Source: Granulosicoccus sp963833195 (lineage in GTDB: Bacteria > Pseudomonadota > Gammaproteobacteria > Granulosicoccales > Granulosicoccaceae). From it: 64,000 nt of DNA. Shown in pieces: positions 8,409 through 16,199 of the stretch. Under the pieces are notes generated by a model that saw nothing but the letters and a program-made list of their open reading frames with translations, did no database searches and was not told where the DNA came from. The translations under genes and the position numbers were made by a program. The stretch is from assembly GCA_963833195.1 (NCBI GenBank), contig CAWHXF010000024.1:62001-126000 (forward strand). Direction: 5' to 3'. Position 1 is the first letter of the stretch. Every line of letters begins with the position of its first letter.

Positions 8409-8939
8409 TCAGAGCCCCTCGAGTAACGCGACCATCTCGGGCGAGTCCCACACCGCCGGACCGGTCAGCCGGCCGATCTCCCGGCCCTCGGCATCGATCA
8501 GCAGCGTCGTCGGCAGCCCCACCGCGTCGAGCGCGTCGAGCGCCATCGCGCTCGGGTCGACATACACGCCCAGCCGCCGCACGCCGGTGCGCTCGTAGAA
8601 GGCGCGCACGGGATCCACTCCGTTCCGGTCGACGGACAGCGCCACGACCTCGAAGCCCGGCCCGCCGAGCGTCGCCTGCAGCGTGTCGAGCATCGGCATC
8701 TCCTCCACGCACGGCGGGCACCAGGTCGCCCACAGGTTCAGCAGCACGGTGCGGCCTAGGAAATCGGACAGCGCGACGGCGTTCAGCTCGCCCCCGACGA
8801 AGCTCAGGTCGGGCAGCTCGCGAGGGGACTCGTGCAGCGTCATCGTCGCCGGGCGGCTCGTGCCGTCGTCCGACGGGCGAGCGGCCAGATAGCCCGCGGC
8901 AAGCGCCAGGACCGCCACCAGGGCAACGAGCGCCTTCAT
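8409..8939 (-). CDS. TlpA-like periplasmic thioredoxin
   Basis: This 176-residue protein has an N-terminal membrane anchor (about 3-20) and a thioredoxin fold with the active site ATWCPPC (Cys74, Cys77). The cis-proline loop is VGLPTTLLID. It should act in the periplasm as a disulphide reductase or isomerase, fed by a CcdA/DsbD-type membrane partner. Its ATG overlaps the stop of the dsbE-like gene (ATGA), and ccdA follows 1 bp later, so the three form one operon for cytochrome or copper-protein thiol maturation. Confidence 0.88.
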   Translation of the reverse strand: MKALVALVAVLALAAGYLAARPSDDGTSRPATMTLHESPRELPDLSFVGGELNAVALSDFLGRTVLLNLWATWCPPCVEEMPMLDTLQATLGGPGFEVVALSVDRNGVDPVRAFYERTGVRRLGVYVDPSAMALDALDAVGLPTTLLIDAEGREIGRLTGPAVWDSPEMVALLEGL

Positions 8940-9715
8940 CGGGCGGCCTCGTCCGCGACAGCCGGGCCGTCGACGGTCCCGCTCCCGGCGAGCCCCGGCG
9001 TCGTCGCGCGCCCGGCGCCCGCTTCCTGCAGCTCCGCCACCAGCGGCAGGATCGTCTCGGCGAGCACCGCCGGCGAGAGCGGGCCGACGTGCTTGTACGC
9101 GATCCGCCCGACGGCATCGACGACGAAGGTCTCCGGCACGCCGTAGACGCCCCAGTCGATGCCGACGCTACCGTCGACGTCCGCGCCGGTGCGCGCGTAG
9201 GGATCACCGAGCTCGGCGAGCCACGCCTCGGCCTGCCCGGGCTCGTCCTTGTAGTTGATCCCGTGGATCGGGACGACGTCCCGGCGCGCGAGCTCGGTGA
9301 ACAGCGGGTGCTCGTCCCGGCACGGCACGCACCAGGAGGCGAACACGTTCACGATCGAGACCTCGCCGACGAGATCCTCGCTCGAGAGCCCGACCGTGCG
9401 ACCTTGAACCGGCGGCAGGGCGAACTCGGGCACGGGCTTGCCGATCAGAGGGGAGGGCAGATCGTCGCTCTGGTACTTCAACGACCAGTAGAACAGGCCG
9501 AACAACAGTGCGGTAATCGCGAGCGGCGCCAGAAAACCGAGCGTGCGCAACGTGGCGGCACCGCCTTGGCGATGGCGGCGTCCACGGCCGTCATCCAAGC
9601 GATCAGCCCGCGCTGCGACGTTGCCCGGAATCACAGCGGGCGCTGTTCCGCGGAGACCGACGCCGGCGCCGTGAGCCTCTGCAACGCGCCCAGGCTCGTT
9701 GCCCAAGGGCGCCAT
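8936..9715 (-). CDS. dsbE: DsbE/CcmG-like thiol-disulphide oxidoreductase
   Basis: From about residue 55 the protein matches CcmG/DsbE: a single membrane anchor (LAPLAITALLFGLFYWSL), then PSPLIGKPVPEFALP, the active site SWCVPCRDEHP and the cis-Pro loop YGVPETFVVD. In cytochrome c maturation this enzyme reduces apocytochrome thiols. The ATG at 9715 is chosen for its AGGA site five bases upstream and gives an unusually long N-terminal extension; a TTG at 9598 would give a normal length. It heads the operon with tlpA and ccdA. The rest of the ccm system is not in the window. Confidence 0.85.
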   Translation of the reverse strand: MAPLGNEPGRVAEAHGAGVGLRGTAPAVIPGNVAARADRLDDGRGRRHRQGGAATLRTLGFLAPLAITALLFGLFYWSLKYQSDDLPSPLIGKPVPEFALPPVQGRTVGLSSEDLVGEVSIVNVFASWCVPCRDEHPLFTELARRDVVPIHGINYKDEPGQAEAWLAELGDPYARTGADVDGSVGIDWGVYGVPETFVVDAVGRIAYKHVGPLSPAVLAETILPLVAELQEAGAGRATTPGLAGSGTVDGPAVADEAAR

Positions 9716-9804
9716 TCGGGTCCTGGCGATGCGCCGCGTGCGAAAGTCGCGCTCGCTGGAAGCGTCCGGCAGCGGCGGGGGCGGACCGATCCTGACGGGG
9801 CGAA

Positions 9805-10365
9805 TCATCGGGCGGAATCTTCGGGATGGGTGTCTTCGCCCTCCTCGTGCGCGTCGCGCAGGATCTCGACACCGCCCTTGACGGCAATGGCCGCCACGGC
9901 AATGCCGACGACGAGATCGGGCCAGTTCGCGCCGAGCCAGAGCACGAGCCCGCCCCCGACGACGATGCCGGCGTTGGCGACGAAGTCGTTCGCGCTGAAC
10001 GTGCCCGCGGCGCGGATGTTCACGTCGGGGTTCTCGATGCGCCGGATCAGCCACAGGCACACGACGTTCACGACGGCGGCGACGACGGCCATGACGATCA
10101 TCGTCGTGCCGAGCGGATCCGAGCCCTCGACGAAGCGACGGCCCGCGTCGACGACGACCCCGATCGCGAAGCCGATCAGCATGAAGCCCGACGTGCGCGC
10201 CGCACCCCGCTTCCACGCCGCGGAGCGACCCATCGCGACCAAGCTCAGCGCGTACACGAACGCGTCGGAGACGTTGTCCAGACCGTTCGCGATCAGCGAG
10301 CTGGAGTCGGCGGCAAGGCCGGTGGCGAAGAAGCCGACGGCGAGGGCGGCGTTCAACACAAGCAC
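9805..10365 (-). CDS. CDF-type cation transporter, N-terminally short
   Basis: This 186-residue membrane protein matches the transmembrane part of cation diffusion facilitators: NGLDNVSDAFVYALSLVAMG in helix 2 and SANDFVANAGIVV in helix 5, carrying the paired acidic and Asn residues of the metal site. It has no cytoplasmic C-terminal domain. In frame, codons for RKALWIV precede the GTG at 10365 and a TAG stands before them, so a normal start has been lost or replaced. A longer relative with an HMA domain lies at 12162-13097. The exported metal is not predictable. The 490 bp upstream show no promoter or gene. Confidence 0.7.
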   Translation of the reverse strand: MLVLNAALAVGFFATGLAADSSSLIANGLDNVSDAFVYALSLVAMGRSAAWKRGAARTSGFMLIGFAIGVVVDAGRRFVEGSDPLGTTMIVMAVVAAVVNVVCLWLIRRIENPDVNIRAAGTFSANDFVANAGIVVGGGLVLWLGANWPDLVVGIAVAAIAVKGGVEILRDAHEEGEDTHPEDSAR

Positions 10366-10854
10366 GATCCAGAGCGCCTTTCTCTATCCAAGACGGATGT
10401 CGATGCTCACGATCGCAGGCGACCCTTCCTCAATCGAGGATCGGACCCTCGTGCCATGCGCCCGCACCGAGTCCGTCCGCGAAGACGTCGGGAACGTGCG
10501 CAAGGCTGTCGGACGAACCCGAGAACGGTTCGCAAACCGACCGCCGGGGCGACGGTCATGGAGCCACCGTCTCGGCGGCGCGGGCGGCGGGCGTTCCGGG
10601 TGCGCGGGTCGTGGCCACAGCGATCGGATGGCAGCTGGATCGCTCGAGCGCCGTGGCCCTCTCCCGGCAGCGTCTCGAGATCGCCATCCGGAACGCACAC
10701 AGAAGCCACACGAGCCGATGAGCCACGATGGATCGACGATCCGGGCGCCGGGCAGCGGATCGGACCTTGCGCCGATGGGTGCGCGGCCGATGGCGTCGCG
10801 CGCGATGCCGAACGATCGCTAAATTTGATTCGAGCACCCACCACGCGCGAATCG
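10366..10854. other. Gene-free interval
   Basis: About 490 bp between the short CDF gene and the end of the Met-rich protein gene. No open frame in it resembles a known protein, and I see no convincing promoter or terminator. It may be debris from the event that cut the 5' end of the CDF gene. Confidence 0.5.
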
Positions 10855-11352
10855 CTACTGACCGGACATCGGTCGCATCTGCCCCGTCATGCGATCTACC
10901 TCCATCCGCTGAACGAGCGAATCCTCCCGCTTGACGATGCCGGCGACGATCGTGCTCTCGTCCTGTTCCTCGACCGTGCCAGCCTTGACGTTCGGATTGC
11001 CTTGCCGAGAACGCCGACCTTCGACGATCTGCTTCACTTCTTCGCTCAAAAGCGCCGTGGAACGCAACCATTGATGCTGGTCGTCACCTGAAGATTTGCC
11101 ACCGGGGCCCATCATCCCGCGGTCGCGACTCCAACCCATCATCCCCGAGCCCATCATCCCCGAACCTATCGAGGCAGAGCCCCGGTGCCAACTCATCCCC
11201 TGCTCGCGATGACGGCCATCGCGGGGACACATGGCGCCGGAACCCATTCTCCGATCCATGGAGAGACCCTGATCGCCTGACTGTTGTGCCACGGCAAGGG
11301 TCGACGCCGCGAGGACCAGCGCCGCCACGACGCCCACTATTAGCCTTCTCAT
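10855..11352 (-). CDS. Secreted Met/Gly-rich protein of metal loci
   Basis: This 165-residue protein has a clear signal peptide (MRRLIVGVVAALVLAAS, cut after VAQ). A Met-Gly-Ser-rich middle (IGSGMMGSGMMGWSRDRGMM) is followed by a helical C-terminal half (LLSEEVKQIVEGR to the end). Met-rich segments bind Cu(I) or Ag(I) in the periplasm. I do not recognise a named family; it loosely recalls small periplasmic stress proteins. It is divergent from a ZntR/CadR-type MerR gene and shares the intergenic operator at 11471-11489, so it is probably induced by that regulator's metal. Confidence 0.7.
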   Translation of the reverse strand: MRRLIVGVVAALVLAASTLAVAQQSGDQGLSMDRRMGSGAMCPRDGRHREQGMSWHRGSASIGSGMMGSGMMGWSRDRGMMGPGGKSSGDDQHQWLRSTALLSEEVKQIVEGRRSRQGNPNVKAGTVEEQDESTIVAGIVKREDSLVQRMEVDRMTGQMRPMSGQ

Positions 11353-11470
11353 GTCTACAGACCTCTTCAGTCGGGACGAGCCCTCAATCGTCACGCTCAT
11401 GCGACCTGTCGCCGCACGGGCCTTCGCTCGGTTACCCCATCGCCCTTGCGGAAGCGCACCAGGTGCGCTA

Positions 11471-11489
11471 CTATCTACAGTCACTATAG
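11471..11489. promoter_or_regulatory. MerR-family operator dyad
   Basis: The sequence CTATCTACAGTCACTATAG has complementary CTAT and ATAG ends and resembles the operators of ZntR/CadR/PbrR-type regulators. On the minus strand a TTGATC -35-like element overlaps its edge. It lies in the divergent region between the merR gene and the Met-rich protein gene. Confidence 0.6.
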
Positions 11490-11505
11490 ATCAAGTTCTC
11501 GCGAG

Positions 11506-11946
11506 ATGCACGCGCGTCCAACAACGATCGGCCACCTCTCGCGCGAGACCGGGTGCAGCGCGTCCACCATCCGCTACTACGAGCAGCAGGGACTGATGCC
11601 GGCACCGATGCGTTCGGCCGGGGAGACACGTCTCTACGGACCGGCGGACAAGTCGCGTCTGGAGTTCATCCGGAACTGCACCGAGCTTGGTTTCTCGCAG
11701 ACGGCAATCCGAGAGCTTCTCGGGCTCGCCGATCAACCCGAGGCGTCCTGCACCGCAGTGATCCGGATCGCGCAGGCGCATCTCGACGAGGTCGATCGAC
11801 GGCTCGCGCGCCTGTCGAGTCTCCAGCTGGAGCTGCAGCGCATGGTTGACGGCTGCCGCGGAGGGCGAGTGGCCGATTGCCGAATCATCGAGGGACTATC
11901 GGTGCATCCGTCGCTCGCGGACCGCGACGAGGACGGGGCGGTATGA
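11506..11946 (+). CDS. MerR-family regulator, ZntR/CadR/PbrR type
   Basis: The 146-residue regulator has the MerR winged helix (TIGHLSRETGCSASTIRYYE), a dimerisation helix and a metal loop. Cys82, Cys117 (DGCRGG) and Cys125 (ADCRII) match the positions used by zinc, cadmium and lead sensors rather than the two-Cys CueR pattern. The ATG at 11506 gives the standard family N-terminus but has no strong ribosome site, so the transcript may be nearly leaderless; upstream in-frame starts lie inside the operator. The neighbouring HMA-CDF gene is a plausible target along with the divergent Met-rich gene. Confidence 0.85.
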   Translation: MHARPTTIGHLSRETGCSASTIRYYEQQGLMPAPMRSAGETRLYGPADKSRLEFIRNCTELGFSQTAIRELLGLADQPEASCTAVIRIAQAHLDEVDRRLARLSSLQLELQRMVDGCRGGRVADCRIIEGLSVHPSLADRDEDGAV

Positions 11947-12161
11947 GCAGCAGGGTTCGCCGATTAAGGAGGACTCGTGCCCTCGATCGTGCGACCAGCA
12001 CGGAGTGCCGGTGCTGCGCCTCGATGCCCCCTCGACCGATTCCGGCCGAACACCGTCATCGTGGGCGCGGCGTTCCGTGAGGAAAGCGCCGGGCCCGTGG
12101 GGCACGGAAGGCACCGAGAGGAAAGACGGGCACGAGCGAACGGCCGATCAGGCGTCGCGAG

Positions 12162-13097
12162 ATGATGCCGACGACACTTGAACCGGAGGGCGTTCTCTCC
12201 GGGAACCGATCCACCGACAATTCCCGCAAAAGCACCACGAGCATGACCAGCGCTCAGAGCACGACAGCGACGGCGGACGTCGCGTCCTTTCGCTACCGCG
12301 TCTCCGGCATGGACTGCGCGAAGGATGCGGCCCAGATCGAGCGGGCCGCGCAGTCCGTCGGCGTCGCGCCGGAGGCCGTGAGGGTGTCGGCGGCCACCCA
12401 CATCATGACCCTGACCGCGTCCGAAGCGCGCCTGCCGGAGATCGAACGACCCGTGGAGACGACGGGCTACGGGTTCGACCGCATCGCGAGCGACGAGGCT
12501 GCACGGCAGGGAGCGGCTCATCAGGACCCGGCCTACCGACGCGCGCTCTGGATCGTGGTCGTCCTGAACGTCGGCTACGGGCTCGTCGAGATGGTCGGCG
12601 GCTTCCTGGCCGGGTCCCAGGCCGTCAAGGCGGACGCGCTCGACTTCATCGGCGATGGCGCGATCACCTTTCTCGGTCTTCTGGCCATCGGCTGGAGCCT
12701 CGCCTGGCGAGCACGATCCGCGCTGATCCAGGGCATCTTTCTCGGCATCCTCGGCCTCGGTGTTCTCGGAACGACGATCTGGCGCGTCTTCGCGCAGGTG
12801 ACCCCGGATGCGGGTCTCATGGGATTGTTCGGGTTCATCGCTCTCGTGGTGAACCTGCTTGCGGTCCTGCTCCTGCTTCGGTTCCGCAAGGGGGATGCGA
12901 ACATGCGCGCCGTCTGGTTGTTCTCGCGCAACGATGCCATCGGCAACGCAGCGGTCGTCATCGCCGCCGGTCTCGTGGCATGGCTGGGCAGTGCGTGGCC
13001 CGACCTGATCGTCGCCTTCGGGATTGCCGGCCTGTTCCTGCACGCGTCCTGGTCGATCATCCGCGATGCGCGGGCCGATCTGAACGCGGTCCCCTGA
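12162..13097 (+). CDS. HMA-domain CDF-type cation transporter
   Basis: An N-terminal heavy-metal-associated fold (about 45-100, motif RVSGMDCAKDA with one cysteine) is joined to a six-helix CDF-like membrane domain. That domain carries DALDFIGDGAITF in helix 2 and SRNDAIGNAAVVI in helix 5. The length is 311 residues from the ATG at 12162, or 284 from the ATG at 12243, which starts just before the HMA domain and may be the true start. No long cytoplasmic C-terminal domain is present. The fusion could hand metal to the transporter. It follows the ZntR/CadR-type regulator by 215 bp on the same strand, which suggests zinc, cadmium, lead or cobalt. Confidence 0.8.
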   Translation: MMPTTLEPEGVLSGNRSTDNSRKSTTSMTSAQSTTATADVASFRYRVSGMDCAKDAAQIERAAQSVGVAPEAVRVSAATHIMTLTASEARLPEIERPVETTGYGFDRIASDEAARQGAAHQDPAYRRALWIVVVLNVGYGLVEMVGGFLAGSQAVKADALDFIGDGAITFLGLLAIGWSLAWRARSALIQGIFLGILGLGVLGTTIWRVFAQVTPDAGLMGLFGFIALVVNLLAVLLLLRFRKGDANMRAVWLFSRNDAIGNAAVVIAAGLVAWLGSAWPDLIVAFGIAGLFLHASWSIIRDARADLNAVP

Positions 13098-13135
13098 ACG
13101 GCCGCGCCGTTTCTTGACCACATCACTCGTCGACA

Positions 13136-14041
13136 ATGACACGAACTACTCGACACAGCCCCTCCCGCGGCCCTGCCTCCCCCGACGTGTGGGGCGTGTA
13201 CGAACCGACCAGCGGCTCCGTGCAATACGTGCTCGCCTGCCCGGCAACGCGCAAGGCTGCGCTCATCGACATCGTGCAGGATTTCGATCCCGCCTCGGCC
13301 CGCACCTCGACGGAGAGCGCCGAGCACGTGCTCGAGCTCGTCGCGAACGAGGGGCTCGAGATCGAGTGGATTCTCGATACCCACCCCCACGCCGATCATC
13401 TCATGGCCGCCGCCTTCCTCAAGGAGCGGACCGGTGCACCGATGGCGATCGGGGAGAAGGTGCAGGAGATCGCCGGTCTCTGGCGGGATCTCTACCACGA
13501 CCCCGACGCGTTCGATCCGAAGCGCGACTTCGATCACCTGTTCGCCGACGGCGAGCGCTTCACCGTCGGCGAGATCGAGGTCCGTGCGATGCTCTCGCCC
13601 GGTCACACGCTTGGCTCGATCAGCTACGTCGCCGGCGACGTTGCCTTCGTGCACGACACGCTGATGTACCCCGACAGCGGCAGCGCCCGAGCGGACTTTC
13701 CGGGCGGCTCCTCGGCGGAGCTCTGGGACAGCATCCAGGCCATCCTGGCGCTGCCGGCGGACACCCGGCTGTTCATCGGGCACGACTATGGCGGCGAGGA
13801 GCGCGAGGAGCCGGCGTGGGAGGCGACAGTCGCCGAGCACCTCGAGCGCAACATCCATGTGAAGGCGGGGACCTCTCGCGAGACGTTCATCGCGCGCCGC
13901 AACGACCGCGACGCGACTCTCGCGTTGCCCGATCGGATGCTCGCCGCGCTGCAGATCAACCTCCTCGGGGGCCGTCTGCCATCGGCGGAGTCGGACGGGC
14001 ATCACTACCTGAAGGTTCCGCTGAACCGACTCGGAGGATAA
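13136..14041 (+). CDS. MBL-fold persulfide-dioxygenase-like protein
   Basis: This 301-residue protein is an ETHE1/glyoxalase-II-like metallo-beta-lactamase enzyme. The iron site is complete: THPHADH (His83, His85, Asp87, His88), SPGHTLGS (His157), VHDTLM (Asp174) and FIGHDYGG (His216). The family oxidises glutathione persulfide, or hydrolyses related thioesters. It starts 38 bp after the HMA-CDF gene and precedes a peroxiredoxin gene, which together suggest defence against sulphur or thiol stress caused by soft metals. A second copy with a damaged metal motif lies at 36371-37243. Confidence 0.87.
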   Translation: MTRTTRHSPSRGPASPDVWGVYEPTSGSVQYVLACPATRKAALIDIVQDFDPASARTSTESAEHVLELVANEGLEIEWILDTHPHADHLMAAAFLKERTGAPMAIGEKVQEIAGLWRDLYHDPDAFDPKRDFDHLFADGERFTVGEIEVRAMLSPGHTLGSISYVAGDVAFVHDTLMYPDSGSARADFPGGSSAELWDSIQAILALPADTRLFIGHDYGGEEREEPAWEATVAEHLERNIHVKAGTSRETFIARRNDRDATLALPDRMLAALQINLLGGRLPSAESDGHHYLKVPLNRLGG

Positions 14042-14189
14042 CGCCCCCCCGACGTGAGCGTGCGACGTGATCCGAACCGGTTTTTCGGCCATCGCATGGA
14101 ACATACCGACCCCGAGCATCGGCGTTCAGTGACGCGCTGGCCTGGCATCTTCCTCTTCATTCCTTCACGGCAATCGTACGGAGCATTTC

Positions 14190-14855
14190 ATGAGTTTGAG
14201 AATCAACGACACCGCCCCCGACTTCACCGCGCAGACGACAACGGGGGAGATCAGCTTCCATGACTGGATCGGCGACAGCTGGGCGGTGCTGTTCAGTCAT
14301 CCCAAGGACTTCACACCAGTCTGCACGACCGAACTCGGCGCGGTTGCTCACCTGATGCCCGAGTTCGAGAAGCGCAACGTCAAGGTGATCGGCCTGTCGG
14401 TTGACCCCGTCGATAACCACGCGCAGTGGGCCACCGACATCGAGGAGACGCAAGGCGCGGCCGTGGGCTTTCCGATGATCGGCGACACCGATCTCGCCGT
14501 CGGTAAGGCCTACGACATGTTCCCCGCCGACGAGTCGGGCACGTCCGAGGGGCGCACCGCGATGACCAACGCGACGGTGCGCTCGGTCTACATCATCGGG
14601 CCGGACAAGAGGATCAAGCTGATCATGACCTACCCCATGACGACGGGCCGGAACTTCGACGAGATCCTGCGCGTCATCGACTCGATGCAGATGACCGCCG
14701 AGCACAAGGTGGCCACCCCCGCCAACTGGCAGGACGGCGACGAGGTCATCGTCGTGCCGGCGGTGTCGGATGCGGACGCTGAGGCGCAGCACCCCGGCGG
14801 CGTCAGGATGGTCAAGCCGTACCTGCGCTACGTCGCGCAGCCGAAGTCAAGCTAA
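14190..14855 (+). CDS. 1-Cys peroxiredoxin (PRDX6/AhpC-TSA type)
   Basis: At 221 residues this is a 1-Cys peroxiredoxin with the peroxidatic cysteine in the motif FTPVCTTELG (Cys45), the Prx6-type core DPVDNHAQW and the C-terminal domain of this subfamily. No resolving cysteine is apparent. It reduces hydrogen or lipid peroxides in the cytoplasm. It lies 148 bp after the persulfide-dioxygenase-like gene and may share its transcript. The ATG at 14190 is the family start. Confidence 0.92.
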   Translation: MSLRINDTAPDFTAQTTTGEISFHDWIGDSWAVLFSHPKDFTPVCTTELGAVAHLMPEFEKRNVKVIGLSVDPVDNHAQWATDIEETQGAAVGFPMIGDTDLAVGKAYDMFPADESGTSEGRTAMTNATVRSVYIIGPDKRIKLIMTYPMTTGRNFDEILRVIDSMQMTAEHKVATPANWQDGDEVIVVPAVSDADAEAQHPGGVRMVKPYLRYVAQPKSS

Positions 14856-15232
14856 AGCATCCCGTAGTTCATCCGCGCCGGTAGCCGGCGTTCGTCGAAC
14901 GGAGCTCGCCGAGCTCCTCGCGAGCTTATGCACAGGTAGAGCCGAGAGGCACGATCCCCTGGCGAGCTGCGTCCCGCGTATCACGGTGGAGAGGTCCGAA
15001 CCTTCCCTCACGAAGTGAGAATGCCTCTCGAAGCTCTGCGTACGCACCTTTACGCACCACGTCCGGATTCCGACGCGGCTTCCCCCTTGATCGGCCACAA
15101 CCACACTCAGATGCCAGACCTCGCTGGAGTCGACCGGCTCGCCGCTTGTCCGGGTCTGGGGTGGCGACCGGTTTCCGATCGAGGCATCGCCGATGCCGGC
15201 AACCTCCGCCGCATCGCCCTCGAGCCGAGTCG
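14856..15232. other. Gene-free interval before lspA
   Basis: About 380 bp with no credible coding frame. I see no clear hairpin terminator after the peroxiredoxin gene and no recognisable operator. The lspA promoter may lie here. Confidence 0.45.
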
Positions 15233-15736
15233 ATGAGCTTTCCGGCCTTCGGCTCCCACCTTGTTCGCTACGGCATCGCGCCCCTCGTTGTCCTGCTCGA
15301 TCAGCTGACGAAGGTATGGGTCGACGCCACACTCGCACTGTACGAGCGCATCCCAATTACCTCGTTCTTCAATATCACCAAGGCCTACAACTCCGGGGCC
15401 GCGTTCAGCTTCCTGGCTCAGGCCGGCGGCTGGCAGCGATGGTTCCTGACTGCCGTCAGCACCGTCGTCAGCGTTGTGCTGGTCGTCTGGTTGTGGCGAA
15501 CGCCGGCGCGCCAACGCTGGTTGAGCCTCGCCATCGCGCTCGTGCTCGGAGGCGCGCTAGGCAATCTGATCGATCGGGTATTGCACGGACACGTGGTCGA
15601 TTCCATACAGATCTACTGGCGCGAGTGGCACTTCCCCACGTTCAACGTTGCCGACATCGCGATTACCTGCGGGACCGTGATCCTGATTGCCGTGACCCTG
15701 TTCGAACAGACCGAGCAGACCACGTCGACTCGGTAA
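15233..15736 (+). CDS. lspA: Lipoprotein signal peptidase II
   Basis: The 167-residue protein has four membrane helices and the LspA boxes: LLDQLTKVWV, FNITKAYNSGAAFSF, GGALGNLIDR (Asp114) and FNVADIAI (Asp141). The two aspartates are the catalytic pair. The enzyme removes signal peptides from prolipoproteins in the inner membrane. The ATG at 15233 fits the family start. Accessory lspA genes are common in metal-resistance islands, for example beside lead-resistance genes; here several predicted lipoproteins (a cupredoxin and an outer-membrane factor) could be clients. Confidence 0.93.
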   Translation: MSFPAFGSHLVRYGIAPLVVLLDQLTKVWVDATLALYERIPITSFFNITKAYNSGAAFSFLAQAGGWQRWFLTAVSTVVSVVLVVWLWRTPARQRWLSLAIALVLGGALGNLIDRVLHGHVVDSIQIYWREWHFPTFNVADIAITCGTVILIAVTLFEQTEQTTSTR

Positions 15737-15987
15737 GCAGGCGCTTCATCGTCGGCCTCGAGGTACATGGAGCGGCCGAACTTGTCCCCCTCGAACGAAC
15801 GGAACCGAAGACCGTCGTTGCGAGCGTTGAGGACGACGCCGAGTCCGTACCGACTCGGCAGGTACGGATCGAACGGGCGAGCATGGCCGAATTGATCCCG
15901 GAGAACGCGAACCGGAGGCGGCGATGCCGATCGTGACTACGGCATCCATCCAGCAGACATCCAGCAGATAGCGTGCAGCAGGACGAC

Positions 15988-16025
15988 GGGGTTCCCGCGT
16001 GAGAGGTGCAGAAAGTGCCGTTAAG
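15988..16025. repeat. Tn3-family left inverted repeat
   Basis: 38 bp from GGGGTTCCC to GTTAAG, the standard Tn3 length. It matches the right repeat at 35 of 38 positions. Confidence 0.85.
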
Positions 16026-16199
16026 GAAGACTCGGTGAATCAGTAGCTTGCGAGCGAGGCGCGTGGGTTTTTCCTTGTCTCTCAGTGGGTTGCTGTTTCC
16101 CACGTGCCTGCAGCGCCACCGGCCCCGCGAAGGGGCTGTCGGCCGACGTCCCGCGTGGGGTCTCCTTCTCGGGTTCGTGTCCCGAAGAGGCCCCACCCA

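Noticed and set aside
7334..10822. An 1162-codon plus-strand open frame opposite the lnt to CDF genes
   Set aside because: It is antisense to lnt, ccdA, tlpA, dsbE and the CDF gene, all with catalytic motifs, and its own product is low-complexity.
15737..15987. Possible N-terminal half of the broken serine recombinase left of the Tn3 element
   Set aside because: No frame on either strand shows the resolvase catalytic Ser or helix motifs; the bases remain unexplained.
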